64,000 bases of DNA from Aquisphaera insulae (GTDB lineage: Bacteria > Planctomycetota > Planctomycetia > Isosphaerales > Isosphaeraceae): assembly GCF_011064615.1 (NCBI RefSeq), contig NZ_JAALJH010000023.1:40194-104193 (forward strand), given 5' to 3'. Position numbers and translations under genes: made by a program. Numbering within the stretch: the stretch's first letter is position 1; each line of letters begins with the position of its first letter. The notes under the pieces are model-generated. The model was given only the letters and a program-made list of their open reading frames with translations, did no database searches and was not told where the DNA came from. Of the stretch, positions 35,268 to 44,308 are shown one piece after another.

Positions 35268-36359
35268 TCAGGCGTCGGTGGACATGCCGGACGCCTGGAG
35301 GACCGATCGCTGCACGGCCAGGTCGTGCCGCGGCGAGAAGTCGGTCTCCTTCTCGCCGCGAATCACGCGGGCCATGTCGGCGGCGTCGGCGACGTATCGG
35401 GTGTACTTCGGAAAGGTGAGGTCCTGATACCCCTTGCGGTACGGCTCGTGGGGGGTCTTGAAGCTGACCCGGGCCGACGGATCGTCGAGCGGCTGGATGT
35501 GGAACGTCCCCTCCGTGCCGCAGACGACGAGGTGACGCCTCTCGCCTCCGTCCACTTCCAGGGCACTCGACCTGACCGTTGCGGTCGCTCCGGGATACTC
35601 GAAGACGGCGAGCATGTTGTCGATCAGGGAGTCCTTCGCCCGCGATGAGTGACGGGCGTAAGGGATGACCCGCGCCGGCGGACCAAGCACCCCCACGACC
35701 AGGTCGATGACGTGGCAGCCCAGCTCGAACATGATCCCGCCACGGTACTGGGCGAGGCCGATGCGCTCGTCGGGCCCCACCACCTTGCTCATGACCGCGT
35801 GGACCTCGAAGACGTCGCCGAGCCAGCCGCGCCGGAGCACCTCGCGGAGCAGGACCACGGCCGGGTTGTAGCGGTACATGTAGCCCATCTGCACCAGGAG
35901 CCGCTTTTTCTCCGCGGTCTCCAGGATCCGGCGGTACGCGGTGAGCGACTCGCCGGCCGGCTTGTCGAGGTGGACATGGAGCCCCGCGTTCACGCCGGCC
36001 TCCGCCGCGTCGAGCAGGTCCCGGACGCGGGTCTCGACCAGCACGGCCTGGAGCCCTGGCACGTTGAGGAGCTGCTCGCGAGTCATCCAGGGCAGGCCGC
36101 GGTAGGCCTCGTTCGAGCTCACCTTCTCGCGCAACTGGTCGTCCGGCTCGACGAGGCCGACGACCTCGTAGTCCCGGGATTGCCGGTAGACGGACAGCTT
36201 GGTGGCATGGGCGTGCCCCACGCCGATCTGGCCGATCCTGATCCGCGGCGGCGACGGCCCGACGTCGTCGTGTCCTCCCCGCGCCGGGGCCCCGAGAAGG
36301 GGCGCGGCGAGGAGACCGGCGGCTTCTCGCATCAGGGTCCGACGGCTTCGACCGTGCAT
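35268..36359 (-). CDS. Secreted Gfo/Idh/MocA family oxidoreductase
   Basis: A 363-residue NAD(P)-dependent sugar oxidoreductase. The twin-arginine-like leader is RSRRTLMREAAGLLAAPLLG, so export in folded form is likely, as is common in planctomycetes. The Rossmann strand is IRIGQIGVGHAHATKLS (GxGxxx variant); the conserved Lys is in VHLDKPAGESLTAY, followed by YMYRYNPAV and the FELGCHVIDLV motif with active-site His. It lies 46 bases downstream of the sulfatase gene on the same strand; the pair is a probable glycan-processing operon. Confidence 0.9.
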   Translation of the reverse strand: MHGRSRRTLMREAAGLLAAPLLGAPARGGHDDVGPSPPRIRIGQIGVGHAHATKLSVYRQSRDYEVVGLVEPDDQLREKVSSNEAYRGLPWMTREQLLNVPGLQAVLVETRVRDLLDAAEAGVNAGLHVHLDKPAGESLTAYRRILETAEKKRLLVQMGYMYRYNPAVVLLREVLRRGWLGDVFEVHAVMSKVVGPDERIGLAQYRGGIMFELGCHVIDLVVGVLGPPARVIPYARHSSRAKDSLIDNMLAVFEYPGATATVRSSALEVDGGERRHLVVCGTEGTFHIQPLDDPSARVSFKTPHEPYRKGYQDLTFPKYTRYVADAADMARVIRGEKETDFSPRHDLAVQRSVLQASGMSTDA

Positions 36360-36405
36360 CGTTTCCTCCGTTGGAGCGGCGGTGGAACCAAGTTGATCGC
36401 CGTGG

Positions 36406-37881
36406 TCACGGTCCCTGGAAGTACTTCTTGACGATCCAGTCGGGCTGCCACTGGTCCGGCTTGCGTTCGAAGTCGTCGAATCGCACCGCTTTCGGCTTCG
36501 GCTCCTTCACGGTCAGCGGCTGCGCGTCGCCGACCTTCTCTTGCCAGGTCTTCATCAGGACGGTCAGGCGCTTCATCTCCGGCTCGTGCCCGGGCTCGGC
36601 GGCGAGGTTCCGGGTCTCGTGGGGATCGTCTCGCAGGTCGAAGAGCTCGCGGTGGTTGATCCGCGGATAGACGATGAGCTTCCACCTCGCGTCGCGCACC
36701 GAACGCATCAGGTCGCTGAAGGGGAGGAAAACGGAGTCGCGAATCTTCGCGTTCTCATCCGTCCAGAGCGGCCGAAGATCCCGGCCGGCGAGCCCGGCCG
36801 GCGGTTTCGCACCGGCGAGGGCGCAGATCGTGGGGAAGAGGTCGAAGAGGTACGTGAAGGCCGTGGTCGTTCGACCGGCGGGGATGCCGGGGCCGGCGAT
36901 GATCAGCGGGCTTCGCATGCTGTGTTCGTAGAGGCTCTGCTTGCCGAGCAGCCCGTGGCTCCCGAGCGCCAGGCCGTGATCGGCCGCGTAGATGACGATC
37001 GTGTCGTCCGCGTGGCCCGACGCCTCCAGGGCCGCGAGGATCCGCCCGACCTGCTGGTCGAGATGGGTGATCAGGCCGTAGTACTCGCAGAGCTGGTCGC
37101 CGATGACCTGCGGGGGCCGCGGGTAGGCCGCGAGGTTCTCGTCGCGGACGTCCTTGAGGATGCCGTTGTCGAACGCGGGCTCGGGCAGGAGGTTATCCGG
37201 GAGCGGAGGCCGGTCCCGGTAGTAGATCTGCCGGAACGACTCCGGCGGGTTGCGCGGATCGTGGGGCGCGGTGAAGGCGACGTAGCAGAAGAACGGGCCG
37301 CGGCCCGTCCGCGTCCGGAGGAAGTCCACCGCGGCGTCGGCGAACTGCTCGCTCGAGAATTTCGCCGCGATCCGGCGATCGACGACCTTGCCATCCCGGA
37401 CATCGGCGACCGGGACCTTGGTGTGATCGGCCATGCCGCCGAAGAAGACGGATCGGCCGTTGGGGAAGGCTCGCACGAACGAGTCCTCGCCGTTGTGCCA
37501 CTTGCCGGTCGCGAAGGTCTCGTAGCCGGCCTCGCGGAGCACCTCCGGCAGCAACTTCACCTCGTGAAGGTCATGCGGGACGTCAAGCCAGGTCCGGCCG
37601 CTCATGAGCATGGCGCGACTCGGGATGCACACGGCCCCGCTGTTCGAGCCGAAGCAGTAGTTGCCGCGGAAGCTGGCCCCGCGGCGGGCGAGCCGGTCCA
37701 GCGTCGGGGTCTGGATGTGCGTGTTCCCCCACGCGCCGATCGTGTCCGCGCGCTGGTCGTCGGCGAGCAGCAGCACGATGTTCGGCCGCGCCGGCTCCGC
37801 CCCGCTTGCCCCGGAACCGACCAGAGCCACCAGGACCATTGCCTGCGCAGTCACCGCGCGTCGGAAGTTAACCATGCACAT
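36406..37881 (-). CDS. Arylsulfatase family protein (formylglycine type)
   Basis: A 491-residue secreted sulfatase. After a signal peptide (AMVLVALVGSGASGAEP) comes the metal-binding RPNIVLLLADDQRADT. The active-site motif C-x-P-S-R is present as AVCIPSRAMLMSGR, the site converted to formylglycine. Further landmarks are TAPHDPRNPPE and the C-terminal DHGLALGSHGLLGKQSLYEH. Function: hydrolysis of sulfate esters on polysaccharide or glycosides. The ATG at 37881 has GGAGG seven bases upstream and precedes the signal peptide. Cotranscribed with the Gfo/Idh gene. Confidence 0.95.
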   Translation of the reverse strand: MCMVNFRRAVTAQAMVLVALVGSGASGAEPARPNIVLLLADDQRADTIGAWGNTHIQTPTLDRLARRGASFRGNYCFGSNSGAVCIPSRAMLMSGRTWLDVPHDLHEVKLLPEVLREAGYETFATGKWHNGEDSFVRAFPNGRSVFFGGMADHTKVPVADVRDGKVVDRRIAAKFSSEQFADAAVDFLRTRTGRGPFFCYVAFTAPHDPRNPPESFRQIYYRDRPPLPDNLLPEPAFDNGILKDVRDENLAAYPRPPQVIGDQLCEYYGLITHLDQQVGRILAALEASGHADDTIVIYAADHGLALGSHGLLGKQSLYEHSMRSPLIIAGPGIPAGRTTTAFTYLFDLFPTICALAGAKPPAGLAGRDLRPLWTDENAKIRDSVFLPFSDLMRSVRDARWKLIVYPRINHRELFDLRDDPHETRNLAAEPGHEPEMKRLTVLMKTWQEKVGDAQPLTVKEPKPKAVRFDDFERKPDQWQPDWIVKKYFQGP

Positions 37882-38032
37882 CGGAGTTCCTCCCTTCGAG
37901 CCATCCGAGCCGGCTCGAGGGTCCATCAAACCACGTCCCGGTGCGAATCGCGAGGGACCTCATCGGGACGTCCGTGGGATCCGGCCGATTCGCGGCTCGG
38001 GATGAGCGGCGGTCTCGTTCACGCCGCGACGT

Positions 38033-38075
38033 GAGCGGATCATCGGTCGTCGCTCCACTCGTGGGTAAAGCAGAG
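38033..38075. repeat. Dispersed 43-base repeat, copy 2
   Basis: 39 of 43 bases match 26881-26923 in the same orientation. It lies in the short gap between the sulfatase start and the beta-helix gene stop; see copy 1 for the shared core. Confidence 0.85.
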
Positions 38076-38110
38076 GTTCTTCGAGCGGAGAATCGATGCC
38101 AGGAGCAACC

Positions 38111-39283
38111 TCAGCGCCGGTCGCCCTCGCGGGCGCCGACCGCGCGGAGCGGGCTGTCGGGACGCAGCCGCAGGTCGCCGGCCTCGGCATCCCGAAAGCC
38201 GGGATCGATCCCGTACGTTCCATCCTTCTCGGGGATGGGCAAGCTGGGGCGGCTTCGGCCAGACGCGTCCAGGCAATACCAGGCGTTGCGAGTCAGGGTG
38301 AAGCTCTGAGGGGCGGTGGCGTCGCCGATGTTGGCCGGCACGACCATCTCGTCGGAGCGGAAGGCGATCAGGTTGTCGGTGAACTGTCCGTTCCGACAGG
38401 GCACGAAGCCAGGCGCCCGGTTCTCCTGGAGGATCCGGAACCCCCAGCGCCTGGGGCGGTAGATCGTATTGTGCCGCACGCTGGCCCCGTCCACGCCAAC
38501 GAAGGCAACGGGCGTCATGGATCCGTCGAACGTGCAGTCCTCGACCGTGATCTCCTTCGCCTCGTGGCCCTCGAGCCTGGGGCGGAAGAAGGCCAGGCCC
38601 GTGCTGCCGCCGAGGTTGACGGCCCGCTGCCCGGCATGCTCGAACCGACAGCGGCGGATCACGATGTCCCGGCTCCCCCCCTTGGCCTGGACCCCGCTGT
38701 CGCCGGTCGTGTCGCCGTGCCGGAAGGTGGAGCCGACGATCTCCCCTCGATGGCAGCCCACCATGTCGATCCCCGAGCCGCCGCTCCCCCAGCGTTCGAT
38801 CGTGCAGCCCTCGACCCGGAAGTCGTCCACGCCCGAGAGCTTGAGCCCGTCCCGGTTGCCCGTCGGGCCGATGTCGCGGATGACCAGATTCCGTACCAGG
38901 ACGTGGTGAGAGGGCCTGTCCAGAGTGCCGCCGTCGTCGATGTTCACGCCGTTGCCGGTCGCCCCGATCACGATCAGGTCACGGAGCTCGACGTGGGCCA
39001 CCCGAGACAGGTGCAGCCCGGTCGTCCCGTCCCGGAACACGGGAGGTCGTTTCGGGTCGCTCGCCCTCAGGACGATCGGCTTCCCGGGCTCTCCGTGCAG
39101 ACCCTGGACCATCACGTCGCCCCGGTACTCGCCCGGCGCCAGGAGGATCGACTCGCCGGGACGGGCCCGGGCCAGGGCGTCCCTCAAGTGCGGTACGTCG
39201 CTTACCGTTCGCGTCGGCTCGTCCCGGGCCCGGACACGAGCGGACGAGGCGAGCACGAGCAAGACGAGGGCGATGCGCTTCAT
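38111..39283 (-). CDS. Secreted right-handed beta-helix protein
   Basis: A 390-residue exported protein with a signal peptide (KRIALVLLVLASSARVRA). The body is built of short strand-turn repeats with regular I-x-x-C/N-x-F/I patterns, for example VLVRNLVIRDI, FRVEGCTIERWG, IVIRRCRFEHAG and ITVEDCTFDGS, which is the pattern of pectin-lyase-like and chondroitinase-B-like helices. It starts with a typical IPxG-like SILLAPGEYRGDVMV segment. Likely binds or cleaves an acidic polysaccharide; the catalytic residues cannot be assigned. GAGG precedes the ATG. Confidence 0.85.
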   Translation of the reverse strand: MKRIALVLLVLASSARVRARDEPTRTVSDVPHLRDALARARPGESILLAPGEYRGDVMVQGLHGEPGKPIVLRASDPKRPPVFRDGTTGLHLSRVAHVELRDLIVIGATGNGVNIDDGGTLDRPSHHVLVRNLVIRDIGPTGNRDGLKLSGVDDFRVEGCTIERWGSGGSGIDMVGCHRGEIVGSTFRHGDTTGDSGVQAKGGSRDIVIRRCRFEHAGQRAVNLGGSTGLAFFRPRLEGHEAKEITVEDCTFDGSMTPVAFVGVDGASVRHNTIYRPRRWGFRILQENRAPGFVPCRNGQFTDNLIAFRSDEMVVPANIGDATAPQSFTLTRNAWYCLDASGRSRPSLPIPEKDGTYGIDPGFRDAEAGDLRLRPDSPLRAVGAREGDRR

Positions 39284-39617
39284 TCCATGCCTCGGCGAAA
39301 CGGGATTTCCCGGGACGGGTCAGGACACTCAGGAGGCCCGTGCGGCCAGCGCGCCCACTCCGCGGGCCAGCGCGCTTGTTGTCTGGGTAGCCGCTCAGCG
39401 CGCGGGAACCATGCCCAGACGATCGCACAATTCCAGCGGCATTTCCAAGCCCTTCTCCTCGAGATGACGAGCGATCCGTTGTCCGAGAGTCGACGCGTCT
39501 CGGGGGCGGTTTTCCAGGGACTTGTTTCGCGTGATCGCCGGGCCATGTAGGTTGAACGTCACACGAGATCGGGGCCGGCTCGACCGGCGGGAGCCTTCCG
39601 TCAGGAGAAAGAAGACG

Positions 39618-41156
39618 ATGATCCTGCGACCTGCCACGGTCCTCGCCGCGCTGTCGGTGCTGGCTTCTGCGGCGTGGGCCGACGAGCGTGCGGCCCGGCC
39701 GGCGATCGCGATCCATCCGGAGAATCCGCACTACTTCCTCTTCCGCGGGAAGCCGCTCGTGCTGATCGCGGCGACGGAGCATTACGGGTCGGTCGTGAAC
39801 CGGCCCTTCGACTTCGACCGGTATCTCCGCGATGCGGCGCGTCTCGGGCAGACCGTGACGCGGACGTTTCTCCTCTTCCGCGAGCAGCAGAGCGCGCAGA
39901 ATCCGTACTCGCCGATCAAGCCGGAATCGCCCGACTTCGTCACCCCCTGGCACCGGACGGGGCCGGGCAAGGCGATCGACGGGGAGCCGCGCTATGACCT
40001 CGATCGGTGGAATCCCGAGTACTTCGATCGGCTCCATCGCTTCCTCTCGCGGGCCTCCGAGCTCGGGATCGTCGTGGAGTTGACGCTGCTGAGCAACACC
40101 TATGGCGACCAGGTCTGGTCCCTCAACCCGCTCCGAGCTCCGAACAACTTGCAGGGCGTGGGCCAATGCCATTTCGCGGACTACAACTCCCTCAAGGACA
40201 GGGATCTGGTGTCTCGCCAGCTCGCGTACGTCCGCAAGGTCGTGCAGGAGACGGCGGGCTTCGACAATGTCTACTACGAGATCTGCAACGAGCCCGGCGG
40301 CGGCATGCCAGGGCATGCGACACCGGCCGATGTCGACGCATGGGAGGCCGAAGTCAACCGGGTCGTTCGTGAGGAGCTGAAGACGCTCGGGCGTCCGCAC
40401 CTGGTCTTCGGGTCGCAGGCGTTCTCGTATCATCCGAAGTTCACTCAGCCCCTCGACGGTAGCTTTGCCGACCCGTCGCTGGACGCCGTGAATGTCCATC
40501 CCTTGCCCGATACGGTCCTTGGGGGCCGGACATTCATGATGGGCAACTTCATGTCGAAGGAGCTGGCCCTGTCCGAGCTGCGCGACTTCGGCCTGATGGC
40601 GAACCGGGTCGCCGCCAAACCCTTCGTCCATGACGAGGACAACGCCGCGAGCTGCTACCGCAACGAGATCGGCTGGACGATCCACCGCAAGCGGGCCTGG
40701 GTCGCCGTGATGACGGGGGGGCACTACGACTACATCGACTTCTCGATCAACGTCGGCAACGAGACCGGCTCGGCCGAATCCCGCGCCGGGATCCGGACCT
40801 GGATGCACCACCTCTCGAGATTTATTCATGATTTTGACTTCATTCATGCCAGGCCGGCCCCCGGATGGATCGTGGAGAAGCCGGCCCCGCTCGTGGTCGC
40901 ATCCCTGGCCATCCCGGGCAAGGATTACGTGGCCTATCTGGCCGATGCCCGCGAGGTGACCGACGCCGCCGCCGGCTCCCCGGTCTCCGGGACCGTCGCC
41001 TTCACCCTGCCCGCAGGCAAATATGGCCTCTCCCTCTACTCCCCGAGCGGCGGCCTCTCCTCGCCCGCGATCCCGATCAACGGCGGCCCACGCGCCACGA
41101 TCGACCTCCCGCCGTTTCACCACGACGTGGTCATCCGGGTCACTCGTGTCCCCTGA
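39618..41156 (+). CDS. Secreted clan GH-A glycosidase-like protein
   Basis: A 512-residue exported protein. Signal peptide LRPATVLAALSVLASAAWADE. The (beta/alpha)8 features include the first-strand HYFLFRGKPLVLIAATEHYG, the catalytic acid motif YYEICNEPGGG and a second acidic motif PFVHDEDNAAS that could be the nucleophile strand. Residues after about 420 look like a C-terminal beta-sandwich (collagen-binding-like in similar proteins). The ATG at 39618 has AGGAG upstream; the frame start at 39522 lacks a signal peptide. It closes the carbohydrate-active block. Confidence 0.82.
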   Translation: MILRPATVLAALSVLASAAWADERAARPAIAIHPENPHYFLFRGKPLVLIAATEHYGSVVNRPFDFDRYLRDAARLGQTVTRTFLLFREQQSAQNPYSPIKPESPDFVTPWHRTGPGKAIDGEPRYDLDRWNPEYFDRLHRFLSRASELGIVVELTLLSNTYGDQVWSLNPLRAPNNLQGVGQCHFADYNSLKDRDLVSRQLAYVRKVVQETAGFDNVYYEICNEPGGGMPGHATPADVDAWEAEVNRVVREELKTLGRPHLVFGSQAFSYHPKFTQPLDGSFADPSLDAVNVHPLPDTVLGGRTFMMGNFMSKELALSELRDFGLMANRVAAKPFVHDEDNAASCYRNEIGWTIHRKRAWVAVMTGGHYDYIDFSINVGNETGSAESRAGIRTWMHHLSRFIHDFDFIHARPAPGWIVEKPAPLVVASLAIPGKDYVAYLADAREVTDAAAGSPVSGTVAFTLPAGKYGLSLYSPSGGLSSPAIPINGGPRATIDLPPFHHDVVIRVTRVP

Positions 41157-41623
41157 GACTTCGAATCACGCGCCGTTCGGTGATCGGTCACGGCGGTGCC
41201 GTTCGAGACCGAGGTCGACGGAAGGGGGGGCTCTGAAGGGGCGTTCTGGTTCACGATCGGTGTTCAGGAAGACGGGGCGGGTCGCCTTACAAGTGCCTTC
41301 CGATCCGGGCATGGCAGGCGGTTGACTCACTCGAGGGCCGCACGACGGGGACGTAGCAATTGGTGCAGCTAGAAGGTGCAGCTCGAAAGGGACAGGCAGC
41401 TCGAAGGGGATATAGGAATTGCCCCTGGAGATGAACGAAGCAGCGGCAATGCTCGACTCACCGCCTTCTGCGTGAACAGAGTCCTGATCGGTGAGTGTGC
41501 GGGCGAGCCTGATAGGCGGAAAGGTGTCGGAGGCGAGACTGGTGAGCCGACGTCCGGGTGACACGAGGGGGCCATCCCGACCCTTACCTGTCGGGAGTGG
41601 CGGGTGGCTGGCGGGGATCCGCA
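41157..41623. other. Intergenic stretch, short direct repeats only
   Basis: No supported gene. Around 41363-41410 the motif GGTGCAGCT and the related GCAGCTCGAA are repeated at short distance. The rest carries only shadow frames. It is a convergent gap, so terminators are expected, but I see no clear stem with T run. Confidence 0.5.
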
Positions 41624-42172
41624 TCACGAACCACGCCTCGTCGTCTTCCCCTTTTGATTGGTCCGGGAGCCACTTGCCGAGGCGGTCGGTGGCAGATCGA
41701 GCAGGTGGGAGATGACCTCCAGATCGGGGTGGGTGTTTCGGATCAGGATCGCCAATCGATCCATGTAATGCTGATGGATTTGGGTCTCGATCTCCGAGCC
41801 GACCGGAGCCTGATCCGTCGTCGGGAGGGCACCGAATTCCCGATAGCCGCCGCAGTCCCGGTGGTCGAGCAGGTAGACCTGCTTGATCCGATGGAGCTTG
41901 ATCGAGACGGCCAGATGGTCCCAGAACGTGGTCGCCCACTGCGGGAAGACACCGCTGAATACACCCAGCGAGGCACCGGCGAGGACGATGTGATCGTAGG
42001 TGATTTTCGGCTTGCCGGGGGGCGTCAGACTGTCCATGTAATCGACGATCTGGTGGGGGAACCGGAAGTCGATGCAGGTGAGGACCAGGGCGTCGGCATC
42101 GTGGGACTTCCCCTGGTAGGACCGTTCCAGGAAGTCCATCTGGTGTCCCTGTCGGATGTGATCTCCCGGCAT
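41624..42172 (-). CDS. Beta-carbonic anhydrase-like protein
   Basis: A 182-residue protein with the zinc-site layout of the beta class: LTCIDFRF (Cys and the Asp-Arg dyad), the central IVLAGASLGV, and YLLDHRDCGGY (His and Cys). The spacing fits the family though overall similarity to classical enzymes is modest, so it could be one of the carbonic-anhydrase-like proteins of unknown substrate. The last 25 residues are polar and probably disordered. GGGAG lies six bases before the ATG at 42172; Met12 at 42139 is the alternative. Confidence 0.8.
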   Translation of the reverse strand: MPGDHIRQGHQMDFLERSYQGKSHDADALVLTCIDFRFPHQIVDYMDSLTPPGKPKITYDHIVLAGASLGVFSGVFPQWATTFWDHLAVSIKLHRIKQVYLLDHRDCGGYREFGALPTTDQAPVGSEIETQIHQHYMDRLAILIRNTHPDLEVISHLLDLPPTASASGSRTNQKGKTTRRGS

Positions 42173-42801
42173 CCGTGGCTCCCTGATTGTCGACCCGTGA
42201 TAGAACGCTGCTCAACGGTCATGTTGGCTTCGTAACCCTGGCGTGTCAACGACGGCTCAGTCCAGGAGGCCACCATCCTCCTGGACCGCATGGCCCGTTC
42301 AGGCCATCGCAAGTGTTGATTCTGCGAGAACATACATATATCGTAATGATACTCCGAATCGGATTTCCGCTGGGCAGCGGCCGCTGCTCCGCTGGGGACC
42401 TCGCCCTGGCATCCACGCCGACCGATCGATCAGGAAACCCCGAAAAAGAGGATGGTTCGGCTGACTGTGTACATATGAAACTATACAGGAAGCTAGATTC
42501 TCATCACCGTGTGGTCGGGTCATCTCTCGGGCGGAATTTGGCCTCGGAATTGCAACTGGATAGATGGCGACTGGATAGCCCTTGACGAGGTTGGATACCG
42601 ATGCTTCCGCAGTCAAATCTCGGAGAGTACCTGACGGTGACGGTCGCACCCGGGTTCCCTGGTGTTGGTGCGTCCACTCTCCGGACCGGGGCCGTGCCGG
42701 TAAACTGAAGCCCCATCGCCACTCACTGAATCGCTGCCGGCTCGATCGCCGCTCCGAGCTGGAAGCCGTCCACCGATCCGCGGCCGAACGAGATCGCGAC
42801 G
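42173..42801. other. Divergent intergenic region with one hairpin
   Basis: This 629-base gap separates two divergent genes and carries no supported gene. A perfect hairpin lies at 42260-42286 with 10-base arms GTCCAGGAGG and CCTCCTGGAC and a seven-base loop. The stretch 42310-42500 is notably AT-richer than its surroundings and could hold the promoter of the KaiC operon. Confidence 0.55.
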
Positions 42802-44304
42802 ATGGCTGACTTCAGGCAGTTCGTGACGACCGGCGTGCCGGGGCTGGACAAGGTCCTGAGGGGCGGCTTCCTGCGGCGGGGCTTCTACCTGATCCAGGGG
42901 GACCCGGGTTCGGGGAAGACCACGCTCGCCTTGCAGTTCCTCCTCGGCAGGAAGGCATCGGGCGAGCGTTGTCTGTACATCACCCTCACCGAGTCGTTCG
43001 CCGACATCGAGAACACCTGCCTCTCCCACGGCTGGGACCTGGACGGGCTTCCGGTCTGCGACCTCACGAGCTCGGCGGCCAACCTCGCCGGGGAGGCGGA
43101 GGCGTCCGTCTTCCACCCCTCGGAGATCGAGCTGGGCGAGACGACGCGGGCCATCCTCGCCGCGATCGAGGAGGCCAAGCCGGAATTCGTCGTGTTCGAC
43201 GGACTCTCCGAGATGCGGCTGCTGGCGGGCAACCCCCTGATCTATCGCCGCCAGTTGCTCGCGCTCAAGGAGTTCTTCGCGAGGCGGAATGCGACGGTGC
43301 TCCTGCTCGACGACCGGTCGTCGCCGTTCGGGACCGTCCAGCCCGAGAGCCTCGTCGGCGGCAATATCGTGCTGGAGCGGACGATGCCCGTCTACGGGCG
43401 GGCACGCCGCAGGATGTACGCGACCAAGGTGCGGGGCTCGGACTTCCGCGAGGGCTACCACGATTACGAGATCATCCAGGGGGGCGTCATCGTCCACCCC
43501 CGACTGGTGGCCGCCGAGCATCATGACTCATTCGAGAGGGAGCAGGTGCCCAGCGGCGTGGCCCAGTTGGATTCCATGCTCGCCGGCGGCCTCACGTCCG
43601 GCTCGACGACCCTGCTGCTGGGCCCGTCCGGGGTCGGCAAGTCCACGGTCGCCATGCAGTTCGCGATCAACGCGATGAAGCAGGGGAAGAAGGCGGCCGT
43701 CTACATGTTCGACGAGGTGATCGAGACCCTGATCGACCGCGTGGAGAAGCTCTGCCTGAACAGGCCGGGCGGCCTGCAATCCTACCTGGCCGAGGGCCTG
43801 CTGCACGCCCAGCAGGTGGACCCGGCCGAGCTGTCGCCCGGCGCCTTCGCCCACGAGGTAAGGCGCGCCGTCGAAGGGGGCGCGACCATCGTCGTCATCG
43901 ACAGCCTGAACGGCTACCTCAACGCCATGCCGGAGGACCGATTCCTGACGACGCACCTGCACGAGTTGTTCTCCTACCTGAATCAGAAGGGCGTGACGAC
44001 CATGATGGTCGTGGCTCAGCACGGGATGGTCGTCAGCGCCGGGGCTGCCGGGGACGTGGACGTCAGCTACCTCGCCGACACCGTCCTGCTGTTCCGCTAC
44101 TTCGAGGCGAGGGGCGAGATCAAACAGGCCCTCAGCGTGTTCAAGAAACGGACCGGCGAGCACGAGCGGACCTTGCGGGAGTTGAGGATTTCCAGGGAGG
44201 GCGTGGAGGTGGGCGAGCCGCTCCGCGAGTTCCGGGGGATCATGACGGGAGTGCCCCAGTATGTCGGCGAGCCGAGCATCCTCTCGGGTTTGAAGGGAGA
44301 CTGA
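42802..44304 (+). CDS. KaiC-like ATPase with two RecA domains
   Basis: A 500-residue double-RecA protein. The first domain has Walker A QGDPGSGKTTLAL (about residues 32-44) and Walker B FVVFDGLSE; the second has GPSGVGKSTVAM (about 272-283) and Walker B IVVIDSLNGYLNAMPED. The TGVPGLDKVLRGG start is diagnostic of the KaiC/RadA-like group. It lacks the cyanobacterial KaiA/KaiB partners; family members in heterotrophs act with histidine kinases. The kinase gene follows after four bases, which supports joint signalling. Confidence 0.93.
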   Translation: MADFRQFVTTGVPGLDKVLRGGFLRRGFYLIQGDPGSGKTTLALQFLLGRKASGERCLYITLTESFADIENTCLSHGWDLDGLPVCDLTSSAANLAGEAEASVFHPSEIELGETTRAILAAIEEAKPEFVVFDGLSEMRLLAGNPLIYRRQLLALKEFFARRNATVLLLDDRSSPFGTVQPESLVGGNIVLERTMPVYGRARRRMYATKVRGSDFREGYHDYEIIQGGVIVHPRLVAAEHHDSFEREQVPSGVAQLDSMLAGGLTSGSTTLLLGPSGVGKSTVAMQFAINAMKQGKKAAVYMFDEVIETLIDRVEKLCLNRPGGLQSYLAEGLLHAQQVDPAELSPGAFAHEVRRAVEGGATIVVIDSLNGYLNAMPEDRFLTTHLHELFSYLNQKGVTTMMVVAQHGMVVSAGAAGDVDVSYLADTVLLFRYFEARGEIKQALSVFKKRTGEHERTLRELRISREGVEVGEPLREFRGIMTGVPQYVGEPSILSGLKGD

Positions 44305-44308
44305 TCCC

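Noticed and set aside
42260..42286. Hairpin as a transcription terminator
   Set aside because: It lies upstream of both flanking divergent genes and is not followed by a T run, so it ends no known transcript.
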